Shown here one piece after another: positions 1-7,251 of a stretch of 32,850 nt of DNA (the stretch's first letter is position 1; every line of letters starts with the position of its first letter). This DNA is from Flavobacteriaceae bacterium (GTDB lineage Bacteria > Bacteroidota > Bacteroidia > Flavobacteriales > Flavobacteriaceae), in contig JAGQYS010000093.1 of NCBI GenBank assembly GCA_020435965.1, forward strand, positions 1 through 32,850. Reading direction: 5' to 3'. The notes beneath the pieces are model-generated. The model was not told the DNA's origin. It saw only the letters and a list, made by a program, of their open reading frames with translations, and made no database searches. The position numbers and the translations under genes were made by a program.

Positions 1-23
1 GACACGCTAGACTTAGGATTTAA
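1..23 (+). pseudogene. tRNA-Leu fragment (left edge)
   Basis: The first 23 bases match the D-arm end and anticodon arm of the intact tRNA-Leu at 54-135 with only two differences, including the loop CTTAGGA with anticodon TAG. The match stops right after the anticodon stem and is followed by AT-rich sequence, so no variable arm, T-arm or acceptor 3' strand is present. It is therefore a truncated copy, or the surviving part of a second tRNA-Leu gene whose 5' half lies outside the window. One anticodon-stem pair is also lost (C-A). Confidence 0.6.
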
Positions 24-53
24 CCTAATTATTAGTGTTAAAAATATTAGAAT

Positions 54-135
54 GCAGGCGTGGTGGAATTGGTAGACACGTTAGACTTAGGATCTAATGC
101 CGCGAGGTGTGCGAGTTCGAGTCTCGCCGCCTGTA
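54..135 (+). tRNA. tRNA-Leu (anticodon UAG)
   Basis: An 82-nt type II tRNA can be folded by eye. The acceptor stem GCAGGCG pairs with CGCCTGT, with a terminal G-U pair. The D-loop holds TGGTAGACA, the anticodon stem TTAGA/TCTAA encloses CTTAGGA (anticodon TAG), a long variable arm follows, and the T-arm contains GTTCGAGTC. The discriminator base is A at 135. CCA is not encoded, so it must be added after transcription. It reads CUA-type leucine codons. Confidence 0.96.
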
Positions 136-160
136 CTTTTTAAATCGCAGATTTGCGTTA

Positions 161-190
161 AAAAAGCTTCTCTTTTTGAGAGGCTTTTTT
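161..190 (+). terminator. Rho-independent terminator after tRNA-Leu
   Basis: AAAAAGCTTCTC at 161-172 pairs with GAGAGGCTTTTT at 178-189, with one G-U pair and a five-T loop. The T-rich 3' arm serves as the U-tract. It lies 25 bases after the tRNA end and should terminate its transcript. Confidence 0.8.
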
Positions 191-194
191 ATTT

Positions 195-216
195 AGGTAC
201 AACATAGGTACAACAT
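195..216. repeat. Perfect 11-bp tandem repeat
   Basis: AGGTACAACAT occurs twice in tandem (195-205 and 206-216), directly after the tRNA terminator. The function is unknown. Its position behind a tRNA gene that has a damaged duplicate suggests a scar or arm-type site of an integrated element, but no integrase gene is visible in the window. Confidence 0.6.
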
Positions 217-486
217 TTTGATATTTTAGAAGACTCATTATAAATCTAAATCAAATGATATGATTTCATATTAGAAAAAAATGAATTGGATTTATACTAC
301 TTTAAAGCCTAGATAAATTAGGGACTTACTTTAATTCTTAAAAGTTGCAATTAAAAAAATAAGACTCTGTAGTTTTTCTCTGTAAGATATTTTAATAATA
401 TAATTATCGTTGCTCAAGCTGGCTTATTCTACTAGCCATTTTTTTCGATATCTTTAGCTTTCTTAAATTAAAAGATAAAATACTTA
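217..486. other. Non-coding stretch upstream of AraC-type gene
   Basis: About 270 bases of very AT-rich sequence with no open reading frame of note. No clear Bacteroidetes promoter, hairpin or riboswitch was recognised. It probably contains the promoter of the AraC-type regulator that begins at 487. Confidence 0.5.
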
Positions 487-1314
487 ATGAAATACAATTT
501 TAACGATAAAAAGGGAGGCATTTTTGATGTTATTGAAACTTCAATGCTTAAATTCAGTTCAAAATCCTTAAAAAAGGATTGCTATAAAATTATTTGGGCA
601 AAAGGTGAAGACGTAACCATTGGTGTAGATGGATATCGCATTCTTGTAAAGAAAAACCATCTATTATTTGCTTCATCCTTAAACAAGTTAGAATTTGAGT
701 TAGAGAACCAAGATGTATTGCTTTATGCCTTCAACAGAGAATTTTATTGTATAAGAGACCACGATGAAGAGGTGTCTTGTAATGGATTTTTGTTTTTAGG
801 ATCATCAGTTCCTTTAATAGTTGAACTTAATGAAAAAGAGATAAAAAGTTTCAGCTTACTTTATGAATTTTTTATTGAAGAATTTGAAACTGTTGATTTA
901 ATACAAGGCGAAATGCTTTTGGTATTATTAAAGCGATTACTCATAAAATCGGTTCGTATTGCAAGAAAAATGATGCCTGTAGAAGACATGCCAGATACAA
1001 AGTTGGATAGCATACGTAAATTCAGCCTTTTAGTAGAAATGCATTTTAAAGAAAAACATAAAGTATCTGACTATGCCGAATTAATGAATATGACTTCTAA
1101 ATCTTTATCAAATCTATTTGCCAGATATCACACAAAGTCACCATTAAAAGTCATTACTTCACGTATTATGTTAGAAGCAAAACGCTTATTAGACTTTTCT
1201 GATAAAAATATCAACGAAATTGCTTTTGACCTTGGTTTTGAGGAAGCTTCACATTTTTCTAAATTGTTTAAAAACTATGTTGGGCAGTCGCCTAAACAGT
1301 ATAAAGAGAAATAA
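487..1314 (+). CDS. AraC-family transcriptional regulator
   Basis: A 275-residue DNA-binding regulator. The C-terminal ~100 residues form the AraC double helix-turn-helix: a first helix pair around LMNMTSKSLSNLFARYH and the family signature near the end (INEIAFDLGFEEASHFSKLFKNY split over helices, then GQSPKQYK). The N-terminal ~170 residues are beta-rich and cupin-like in character, as in AraC proteins that sense a ligand or a cell state, but no ligand can be assigned. It stands alone, 227 bases upstream of msrB and in the same orientation, so control of the msr genes is possible but unproven. The family assignment is secure; the target is unknown. Confidence 0.93.
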   Translation: MKYNFNDKKGGIFDVIETSMLKFSSKSLKKDCYKIIWAKGEDVTIGVDGYRILVKKNHLLFASSLNKLEFELENQDVLLYAFNREFYCIRDHDEEVSCNGFLFLGSSVPLIVELNEKEIKSFSLLYEFFIEEFETVDLIQGEMLLVLLKRLLIKSVRIARKMMPVEDMPDTKLDSIRKFSLLVEMHFKEKHKVSDYAELMNMTSKSLSNLFARYHTKSPLKVITSRIMLEAKRLLDFSDKNINEIAFDLGFEEASHFSKLFKNYVGQSPKQYKEK

Positions 1315-1344
1315 ATAATAGGAAAATATACTTTTTTTTAGGTC

Positions 1345-1361
1345 ACTTGTTTACGACAAGT
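1345..1361. promoter_or_regulatory. Palindrome ACTTGT-N5-ACAAGT, possible operator
   Basis: A perfect 6-bp inverted repeat with a 5-base spacer lies in the AraC-msrB intergenic region, 16 bases upstream of a TAAATTTG box (1377-1384). No T-run follows, so it does not look like a terminator. An operator role is inferred only from position and symmetry. Confidence 0.35.
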
Positions 1362-1493
1362 AGTTTTGTTGTGCTTTAAATTTGCATCACCAAATACAGG
1401 TTTTCCCAATATTGTTTTTCTGAAAAATTATTTATGAGGAAAATATACAAACAACAAGGAATTACACATACCCAAATAGGGTAACAGCTAACG

Positions 1494-1501
1494 TACCTTT
1501 G
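1494..1501 (+). promoter_or_regulatory. Candidate -7 box for msrBA
   Basis: TACCTTTG fits the Bacteroidetes -7 consensus TANNTTTG and lies 40 bases before the msrB start, a spacing similar to that of the candidate box before the second msrA. No good -33 TTG was found at the usual 17-23 base distance, so the call is tentative. Confidence 0.35.
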
Positions 1502-1541
1502 TAATGTACAAAATTAAGAACTAATAAAAATATAAAAACTC

Positions 1542-2027
1542 ATGGAAGATAAAACATTAACCTGGAAAGACGTTATTCACTTTGCAACAAAAGGAAATTT
1601 AGAGCCAGATACTAGAGTAGAAAAAACTGAAGCAAAATGGCGAGAAATTTTAACACCAGAACAATTTAGAATTACCAGACAAGCAGGTACAGAAGCACCA
1701 CATACTGGAGCATTATGTAGCAGATACGATGCAGGCGTTTATAATTGTGTATGCTGTAACACACCATTGTTCGACTCTACTATAAAATTTAATTCTGGTA
1801 CAGGTTGGCCAAGTTTTTCGCAGCCAATAAAAAACAACGTAATAAAGTATATAAAAGATTCATCATTTGGGATGGTACGTGTAGAAGTACAATGTAGTAC
1901 TTGTGATGCACACCAAGGACACGTTTTTCCTGATGGACCAGAACCAAGTGGATTAAGATATTGTATCAATTCAGGAGCTATGGTTATGCAAACCGAAGAT
2001 GAAACTAAAGAAAAGGAGACAAACTAA
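1542..2027 (+). CDS. msrB: Peptide-methionine (R)-S-oxide reductase MsrB
   Basis: This 161-residue cytosolic enzyme reduces the R epimer of methionine sulfoxide in proteins, normally with thioredoxin as electron donor. Zinc-binding CxxC pairs are seen at C69/C72 and C118/C121, the substrate-pocket motif FNSGTGWPSF near 83-92, and the catalytic cysteine C141 in RYCINSG. C59 could act as the resolving cysteine. No signal peptide is present. The stop codon overlaps the msrA start by one base (TAATG), so the two are probably translated in a coupled way, giving repair of both epimers from one message. Confidence 0.97.
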   Translation: MEDKTLTWKDVIHFATKGNLEPDTRVEKTEAKWREILTPEQFRITRQAGTEAPHTGALCSRYDAGVYNCVCCNTPLFDSTIKFNSGTGWPSFSQPIKNNVIKYIKDSSFGMVRVEVQCSTCDAHQGHVFPDGPEPSGLRYCINSGAMVMQTEDETKEKETN

Positions 2028-2578
2028 TGACTACTAATAAATTACAAACACTAACTGTTGGAGGCGGATGCTTCTGGTGTATTGAAGCCATTTTTAACGA
2101 AGTAAAGGGCGTTGAAAAAGTAGTCTCTGGCTATTCTGGCGGAACCGTTCCTGGAACACCTACTTACAGAGAAGTAAGTTCTGGTAGAACTGGACATGCA
2201 GAAGTGGTGCAAGTAACATACGATGCAGACATAGTTAGTTATGAAGAGTTGTTAGTAATTTTTATGACATCACATAACCCAACAACACCAAATCAACAAG
2301 GTGCAGATTATGGTTCGCAGTATCGTTCGGTAATATATTACCACAACGAAGAGCAACAAGAAATTGCAAATGAGGTTATTAAGCAATTAGCATCTTATTT
2401 TGATAAACCTATTGTAACAGAGGTGAGTGCAGCAGAGAAATTTCATGAAGCGGAAGACTATCACCAAAATTATTATGAAAATAATAAATCGGCTGGGTAC
2501 TGTACTGCAGTTATTACGCCCAAATTGGCGAAACTTCGTAAAATGCACGCCAAGAGCCTAAAGTCTGTTACAGCCTAA
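2027..2578 (+). CDS. msrA: Peptide-methionine (S)-S-oxide reductase MsrA
   Basis: This 183-residue enzyme reduces the S epimer of methionine sulfoxide. The active-site motif is GGGCFWCIE, with catalytic C15 and the acid E20. HNPTTPNQQGADYGSQYRS around 83-101 and EDYHQNYY around 143-150 are typical of the family, and GYC at 157-159 supplies the likely recycling cysteine. It overlaps msrB by one base. It is the most canonical of four MsrA-type proteins in this window, the others being at 4773, 19493 and 29687. No signal peptide is seen, so it should be cytosolic. Confidence 0.97.
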   Translation: MTTNKLQTLTVGGGCFWCIEAIFNEVKGVEKVVSGYSGGTVPGTPTYREVSSGRTGHAEVVQVTYDADIVSYEELLVIFMTSHNPTTPNQQGADYGSQYRSVIYYHNEEQQEIANEVIKQLASYFDKPIVTEVSAAEKFHEAEDYHQNYYENNKSAGYCTAVITPKLAKLRKMHAKSLKSVTA

Positions 2579-2670
2579 GAGAACCTAAAAGGTTCCACTA
2601 CATAAGAGGATATGGAAGTGGTGTAAATAATATGTCACTTCCAAACTTCCCAATTTATAATTACTTAATT

Positions 2671-3240
2671 ATGAAACAATTACTAACGCTTGTGATAGCG
2701 ATACTGCTAAGTGTTGCCCAAACGCAAGCACAAAAAAAGAAAGATAATATGGAAACTCAAGTAAAAGAAAATAAAGTATTTAAAGCACCAGAATTTAATG
2801 TAAAAGATTGGATTGATGCCAACGGAAATAAAACAGACCAAGTAAAACTATCGGACTTCGATGGTAAATTTAAAGTGGTATATTGTTTTCAAAGCTGGTG
2901 TCCTGGCTGTCATAGTGTTGGCTTACCTAATCTTCAAAAAATGGTAAACGCGTTAGAAGGCAATGATAAAGTAGCCTTTGTAGCTATACAAACCGTTTTT
3001 GAAGGACATCATGCCAATACCTACGATAAAATGGTAGAAACACAAAAAAAGTACGACCTTAAAATACCTTTTGGTCATGATGCAGGAGACGATGGTGAAT
3101 CACGTTCAAACTTTATGTCAAACTACCAAACAGGTGGTACACCATGGTTTGTATTAATAGACCAACATAACAACGTGGTATTTGCAGATTTTCATCTTAA
3201 TGTAGATGCTGCAATTGAAGTACTTAAAAATATAAAATAG
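2671..3240 (+). CDS. Secreted TlpA-like redoxin (WCPGC)
   Basis: A 189-residue thioredoxin-fold protein. The ATG at 2671 is preferred over the upstream ATG at 2632 because it places a signal peptide (MKQLLTLVIAILLSVAQTQA) at the N-terminus, so the protein is likely exported to the periplasm. The redox centre is WCPGC (C77/C80), and GGTPWFVLID near the C-terminus carries the cis-proline segment. A cytosolic relative without a signal peptide lies at 22324-22785; both share CPGC, an FEG segment and GGTP. Being next to msrBA suggests a role in thiol-disulfide exchange, perhaps during peroxide stress, but the substrate is unknown. Confidence 0.85.
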   Translation: MKQLLTLVIAILLSVAQTQAQKKKDNMETQVKENKVFKAPEFNVKDWIDANGNKTDQVKLSDFDGKFKVVYCFQSWCPGCHSVGLPNLQKMVNALEGNDKVAFVAIQTVFEGHHANTYDKMVETQKKYDLKIPFGHDAGDDGESRSNFMSNYQTGGTPWFVLIDQHNNVVFADFHLNVDAAIEVLKNIK

Positions 3241-3245
3241 AAAAA

Positions 3246-3782
3246 ATGTTAAGAAACGTACCAAAAATAAAACTCTATGGCGCAGATGGTTGCCATAAAA
3301 CACATTATTACCAGTTGGTACTAAACAAAATAGGATTACCCTATGAGTTTTTAGATGTAGAAGCCAACGAAGCTCATGCCAAAGAGCTTCGTAGCCTTTA
3401 CACTAACGGAAAGTTAAACTTCCCAACAATTACCATAGGTAAAAAGAAACTTCGCAATCCGTATAAAGAAGACATCTTAAAATGGATGCATAAACTTATA
3501 CCAAGCATGTTAGAAATAAAACACAATACAGACGCACACAAATACGCGCTAGATATTAATGGCGAAGAAGCCAAAGTAGAATACATTGTTAAAGACGATG
3601 GCAAATTGTATTTAGTGCACTCAGAAGTGCCTTATAATTTAAGAGGAAAAGGCATTGGTAAAGAACTAGTGCTTAAAACTTTTGAAAAATTAACCGAAGA
3701 AGGCCATAAAGCAGTCGCAGTATGCTCTTATATAAAAGCTGTAAAAAGCAGAGACGAGCATTGGCGCAATATCATAGAATAG
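3246..3782 (+). CDS. Glutaredoxin-GNAT fusion protein
   Basis: A 178-residue protein with two parts. Residues 5-85 resemble a glutaredoxin: a beta strand KIKLYG, a single cysteine C16 in GADGCHKTH (monothiol arrangement), and the cis-proline segment NFPTI at 58-62. Residues ~95-178 match the small GNAT-like acetyltransferase type: VEYIVKDDGKLYLVHSEVP, the acetyl-CoA loop RGKGIG at 133-138, and the final CSYIKAV motif with C160. The fusion starts five bases after the redoxin gene. The joint function is not known to me; it could couple thiol status to acetylation. Domain calls rest on motifs read by eye. Confidence 0.75.
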   Translation: MLRNVPKIKLYGADGCHKTHYYQLVLNKIGLPYEFLDVEANEAHAKELRSLYTNGKLNFPTITIGKKKLRNPYKEDILKWMHKLIPSMLEIKHNTDAHKYALDINGEEAKVEYIVKDDGKLYLVHSEVPYNLRGKGIGKELVLKTFEKLTEEGHKAVAVCSYIKAVKSRDEHWRNIIE

Positions 3783-3805
3783 TAACATAAGAAAGGACAA
3801 ATAAA

Positions 3806-4690
3806 ATGAAAACATTAGACGACTCTAGTATAAAAGCACTCATTAGCCTTTTAGAAGACCCTAATGAACAAGTATATAACGAGATTCATCAAACTATTTT
3901 AGCACTAGGCGAAGATGGTATTGTACCACTTCAAAATGCCTTTGCAAATAGTGCAGACCCATTACAAAAAGAGCGTATTGTCGCTATTTTAGATGGATTA
4001 AAATTGAATAAATTAGAAGCAGATTTAAACTATTGGAACGAGTTTAATTACACAGATTTACTTGATGCTCTATATAAAATAACGGCTTATGGCTATCCAA
4101 ATTTCGATAAAAAAGAAGTTGCAGAAACCTTAAATAAAATCCAAGCAACCATAAGAGAACAAATAGATATTAACGACCCAAAAGGTGTTATAGATATTAT
4201 GAATCAAGTTATTTTATACGACTTTGGTTTTAACGGAAACATTCGTAATTACTCAGGTATCAATAATTCATTCATCAATAAAATTGTTGAAAACAAGAGA
4301 AGTAATCCAATAGGCCTATCCATTATATATTTAATTATGGCAGAACGGTTAGATATTCCATTGGTAGGTATTAATTCACCAGGACATTTTATTATTGGTT
4401 ATGCGAACGATTACTTTTCGTATGAAGATGTGGAAGACGGAACCATAATCGATAATATTTCATTCTTTATCGACCCATTTAATAATGGCCAGAAAATAGA
4501 AGTAGATGATTACGATAAATGGTTGCTAGAAGTGCCTTATAAACTTGAAGATAAAAAGTACTTACCAGCCACCAATAAAGCCATAGTAAAACGTGTAATG
4601 AACAATCTTATTTATGCACTTTTTACAACTGGCGAAAAAACAACAGCAAAAAGATTATTAGACATCAACGAAGCACTAATAATTGATTAA
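3806..4690 (+). CDS. SirB1/transglutaminase-like family protein
   Basis: A 294-residue protein. The middle and C-terminal region (about 105-260) matches the SirB1-type transglutaminase-like core: GVIDIMNQVILYDFGF, then NPIGLSIIYLIMAERLDIPL, then GINSPGHFIIGY and a later IDPFNNG. The usual catalytic cysteine position is not clearly occupied (NPIGLS in place of a Cys-containing stretch), which is common in this group, so enzyme activity is doubtful. The first ~90 residues are helical and look like degenerate HEAT repeats (LISLLEDPNEQVYNEI, ALGEDGIVPLQNAF). An AGGA motif lies upstream of the ATG. A hairpin terminator follows the stop. Confidence 0.75.
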   Translation: MKTLDDSSIKALISLLEDPNEQVYNEIHQTILALGEDGIVPLQNAFANSADPLQKERIVAILDGLKLNKLEADLNYWNEFNYTDLLDALYKITAYGYPNFDKKEVAETLNKIQATIREQIDINDPKGVIDIMNQVILYDFGFNGNIRNYSGINNSFINKIVENKRSNPIGLSIIYLIMAERLDIPLVGINSPGHFIIGYANDYFSYEDVEDGTIIDNISFFIDPFNNGQKIEVDDYDKWLLEVPYKLEDKKYLPATNKAIVKRVMNNLIYALFTTGEKTTAKRLLDINEALIID

Positions 4691-4695
4691 TAGCG

Positions 4696-4749
4696 AAATC
4701 CTCTTGCGTCGAGTTAGTGTAAATTTAATGTTTTTTCGCAAGAGGATTT
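4696..4749 (+). terminator. Hairpin terminator with 13-bp stem
   Basis: AAATCCTCTTGCG (4696-4708) pairs perfectly with CGCAAGAGGATTT (4737-4749) around a 28-base loop, and TTATTT follows. It sits just after the SirB1-like gene and ends 23 bases before the next start, so it probably separates two transcription units, although the long loop makes it less typical. Confidence 0.6.
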
Positions 4750-4772
4750 TATTTAAAAATGGAGAAAGAATT

Positions 4773-5681
4773 ATGGAAACAATAACAAATCCTAAAAATC
4801 AATATACAGAATTAGGTAAAGTTGCTTGGTTAAGAGATTATAAGGAAGCACTAGAACAAAGTACAATTAAGAACAAACCTGTGTTGCTTTTTTTTCAAGA
4901 AATACCAGGTTGCTCAACTTGTGTAAATTATGGTCGAGACGTGTTAAGTCATCCATTAATGGTAGAATTTATAGAAAATGAATTTATTCCGTTAGCCATT
5001 TATAACAATAAACCAGGGAAAGACAGTGACATTTTACAATTGTATAATGAACCCTCTTGGAACAACCCTGTAACCCGTTTTGTAGATGAAAAGGGTAAGG
5101 ACATTATCCCAAAACTAGCCAACAATTACCATCCATTAAGTCTATACACTAAAATGGTTGAAGTGTTAAAAGTGTTGGAGAAAGATGTGCCAAAGTATGC
5201 ACAATTACTGGGTGATGATTTAAAGATGGAATATGGATATTTTAAAATGACCATTTACGAAACACCTTGCTTTTGGTCTGGCGAAACTACTTTAATGCAA
5301 CATCCTGCAGTAAAATATACTGAAGCAGGCTGGATCAATGGTCTAGAGGTTGTAAAAGTATTTTACGACGAGTCTAAAGCATTATTAACAGAACTTGATA
5401 GTTACGCAGCCAATGAAGGTTTGTTTAAGATTAATAATCATCATGATTATAAAATTGATAAACGTCCACAATACTATTTGTCCAAGTCACCTTTTAAATA
5501 TTTATCGTTGAGCAAAGCACAAAGAGCCAATATTAATTTAGCAATTCCTTATCAAAGAAATCCAAGCAGCTATTTAAGCCCTAAACAGGCAGGTATCTTT
5601 AGAGAAGCTTCCCAAGGAATTGGAATTACAGGTAAAAGCAAACAATATTTAGAAGATGTTAAAACATCTAGAAATGTATAA
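4773..5681 (+). CDS. Thioredoxin-fold / MsrA-like fusion protein
   Basis: A 302-residue protein. ATG 4773 is chosen because it is preceded by GGAGAAAGAATT and because an earlier in-frame start would lie inside the upstream hairpin. The N-terminal half looks like a thioredoxin fold: PVLLFFQEIPGCSTC with C47/C50, then a proline in NNPVTRF near 97-103. The second half carries PCFWSGE at 165-171, which has the same C-F-W-x-x-E spacing as the MsrA active site (GCFWxxE), followed by AGWINGLEVVKVFYD, which parallels the GY-GG-EVV-V-YD segment of MsrA. Other MsrA landmarks such as EDYHQ are missing. It may be a self-reducing sulfoxide reductase or a degenerate relative. Thioredoxin follows 16 bases downstream. 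Confidence 0.7.
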   Translation: METITNPKNQYTELGKVAWLRDYKEALEQSTIKNKPVLLFFQEIPGCSTCVNYGRDVLSHPLMVEFIENEFIPLAIYNNKPGKDSDILQLYNEPSWNNPVTRFVDEKGKDIIPKLANNYHPLSLYTKMVEVLKVLEKDVPKYAQLLGDDLKMEYGYFKMTIYETPCFWSGETTLMQHPAVKYTEAGWINGLEVVKVFYDESKALLTELDSYAANEGLFKINNHHDYKIDKRPQYYLSKSPFKYLSLSKAQRANINLAIPYQRNPSSYLSPKQAGIFREASQGIGITGKSKQYLEDVKTSRNV

Positions 5682-5697
5682 TTTAAAAACAAATATT

Positions 5698-5994
5698 ATG
5701 TCAAATTTTTCAGAAATTATTAAAGAGAACAAACCAGTATTAGTAGATTTTTATGCTACTTGGTGTGGTCCTTGTCAATTAATGCATCCAATTCTTGACG
5801 ATGTAAAAGAGGCAGTTGGTGACAAAGCATCGATTTTAAAAATAGATGTAGATAAAAATCAAGAATTAGCATCAAAATACCAAGTAAGAGGCGTGCCAAC
5901 AATTATGGTTTTTAAAAATGGCGAGCAACTTTTTAGGCAATCTGGTGTTTTGCAAAAAAATGAGTTAGTTGAATTGTTAAATAAACATATTTAG
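5698..5994 (+). CDS. trxA: Thioredoxin
   Basis: A 98-residue classic thioredoxin with the active site WCGPC (C23/C26), FYATWCGPC context and the cis-proline segment GVPTIMVF near 71-78. The ATG at 5698 gives the usual thioredoxin length; the upstream in-frame ATG at 5656 overlaps the preceding gene and adds residues not seen in the family. It should serve as electron donor to MsrA/MsrB enzymes and other cytosolic reductases, and its position directly behind the thioredoxin-MsrA-like gene fits that role. There is no signal peptide. Confidence 0.94.
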   Translation: MSNFSEIIKENKPVLVDFYATWCGPCQLMHPILDDVKEAVGDKASILKIDVDKNQELASKYQVRGVPTIMVFKNGEQLFRQSGVLQKNELVELLNKHI

Positions 5995-6027
5995 CCTGTA
6001 AGAACATAAAGATTACTTGGTTTTTTA

Positions 6028-6756
6028 ATGATTTTTAAATATAAATTCTCAATGGAAACAAAATCTAATAAAAACGAAGTCATAGTAATAGGCACAATCC
6101 ATAGTCAGCATTTAAATAATGAAGACTATGGATTGTCTAATTTAAAAGCGATTATAGAATCGTTAAAACCAGATGTTGTTTTAGCTGAAATCCCACCAGA
6201 TAGATTTAAAATTGCACAAGGAGAATCTAACGAAACAGGAATCATAAAAGAACCACGCGTCCTGCAATATCCAGAATTCAGTAAAGTTGTTTTTCCACTT
6301 CAGAAAGAAATGAATTTTCAGCTATTTCCAGTTTCTGCTTGGACAGAAGAAATGGCAAATACTAGAGAAAGAAAGTTAACAGCGATTAGTAAAGACCCAA
6401 ATAGACAAGAAGATTGGTATTTATATTTAGACGCAAGAGAAGAAACTTCACGATTATTTGAAAAAGCCAACAAAGGCTTAAATCCCGTTTGGGTACATTC
6501 CAACGAATTTGACACCATAATGAATATTGAATTACAAGTATTTGACGAATTATTCAATGACGATTTAGGTGCTGGTGGTTGGACAAATATTAACAACGCG
6601 CACTACAGCTTAATTAATAATAAATTAAGTAGTTTTAAAGATTCAGGAAAACGAATCCTTATCATGTTTGGGGCAGGACATAAAGGTTGGTTGAAGAACA
6701 AATTAAAACCGCGGACAGATATAAAATTAGTCGACCTACTTGATGCCTTAACGTAG
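6028..6756 (+). CDS. TIKI/TraB/EreA-like superfamily protein
   Basis: A 242-residue soluble protein. Visible motifs are VIVIGTIHSQH at 18-28, LAEIPPDRF with E54 at 52-60, and IMFGAGHKGWL near the C-terminus. A GxxH, then a glutamate, then a final GxGH are the hallmarks of the TIKI/TraB/EreA/ChaN-like fold, whose members are metalloproteases, esterases or haem-binding proteins. Which of these applies cannot be said. An alternative start, ATG 6052, would remove eight residues and directly precede the conserved strand. It sits between thioredoxin and a DinB-family gene in the same direction. Confidence 0.55.
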   Translation: MIFKYKFSMETKSNKNEVIVIGTIHSQHLNNEDYGLSNLKAIIESLKPDVVLAEIPPDRFKIAQGESNETGIIKEPRVLQYPEFSKVVFPLQKEMNFQLFPVSAWTEEMANTRERKLTAISKDPNRQEDWYLYLDAREETSRLFEKANKGLNPVWVHSNEFDTIMNIELQVFDELFNDDLGAGGWTNINNAHYSLINNKLSSFKDSGKRILIMFGAGHKGWLKNKLKPRTDIKLVDLLDALT

Positions 6757-6784
6757 TAAATTTTAAAAAAAAAAGAATAATTAA

Positions 6785-7246
6785 ATGGCACCACTAGATA
6801 AGATTCTATTTGCTTGGAAAAAAAATAATTCACTTACGTTGTTTCTTCATAAAAATATTGAAGACGATTGGCAAAAAGAAAAACTTCATAAAAAAGGTAG
6901 AACCGTAAAGCAACAATTCTTGCACATGGTGCAAATGCGACTCATGTGGTCTACAAAAATTAACAATAAAATAGGTGTTGAGACTAAATTAAACACTTCA
7001 AACAAAAAAACAATTGTAGAACAGCTAAGTGACAGCCATAAACGTATACAAGAAACTTTCATAGCATTACATAATCAAAATGAAAAAGGGAATTTCACCT
7101 TTGATACGTACACACTTTTTACAAGGCTAATTGCACATGAGGCACATCATAGAAGTCAAATAATTGCTATTATAAAAGTAAACGATTTACCAATTAACAA
7201 TTCTGTAAACTATGGTTTATGGACTTGGGGACATAACTTTAATTAA
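6785..7246 (+). CDS. DinB-like four-helix metalloprotein
   Basis: A 153-residue helical protein of the DinB type. The metal site is suggested by H47 in QQFLHMVQ and the HEAHHRSQI motif at 118-126, giving a three-histidine arrangement typical of the family. Members of this fold include bacillithiol and other thiol-dependent S-transferases as well as proteins of unknown role. EgtB, encoded at the right end of the window, also has a DinB-type N-terminal domain. The substrate is unknown. The gene follows the TIKI-like gene by 28 bases and precedes the Mrr-like gene by 5. Confidence 0.8.
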   Translation: MAPLDKILFAWKKNNSLTLFLHKNIEDDWQKEKLHKKGRTVKQQFLHMVQMRLMWSTKINNKIGVETKLNTSNKKTIVEQLSDSHKRIQETFIALHNQNEKGNFTFDTYTLFTRLIAHEAHHRSQIIAIIKVNDLPINNSVNYGLWTWGHNFN

Positions 7247-7251
7247 TCAAT

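Noticed and set aside
1739-1969. Minus-strand frame opposite msrB
   Set aside because: Lies entirely inside the conserved msrB coding sequence and has no recognisable domain.
2581-2595. Hairpin GAACCT-AAA-AGGTTC after msrA
   Set aside because: A 6-bp stem without a T-run; too weak for a terminator, and the redoxin gene follows closely.
2632-2670. Upstream ATG of the secreted redoxin
   Set aside because: It would add 13 residues in front of an otherwise perfect signal peptide.
6318-6833. Minus-strand open frames opposite the TIKI-like and DinB genes
   Set aside because: They are mirror frames of well-supported + strand genes, without family motifs or promoters.
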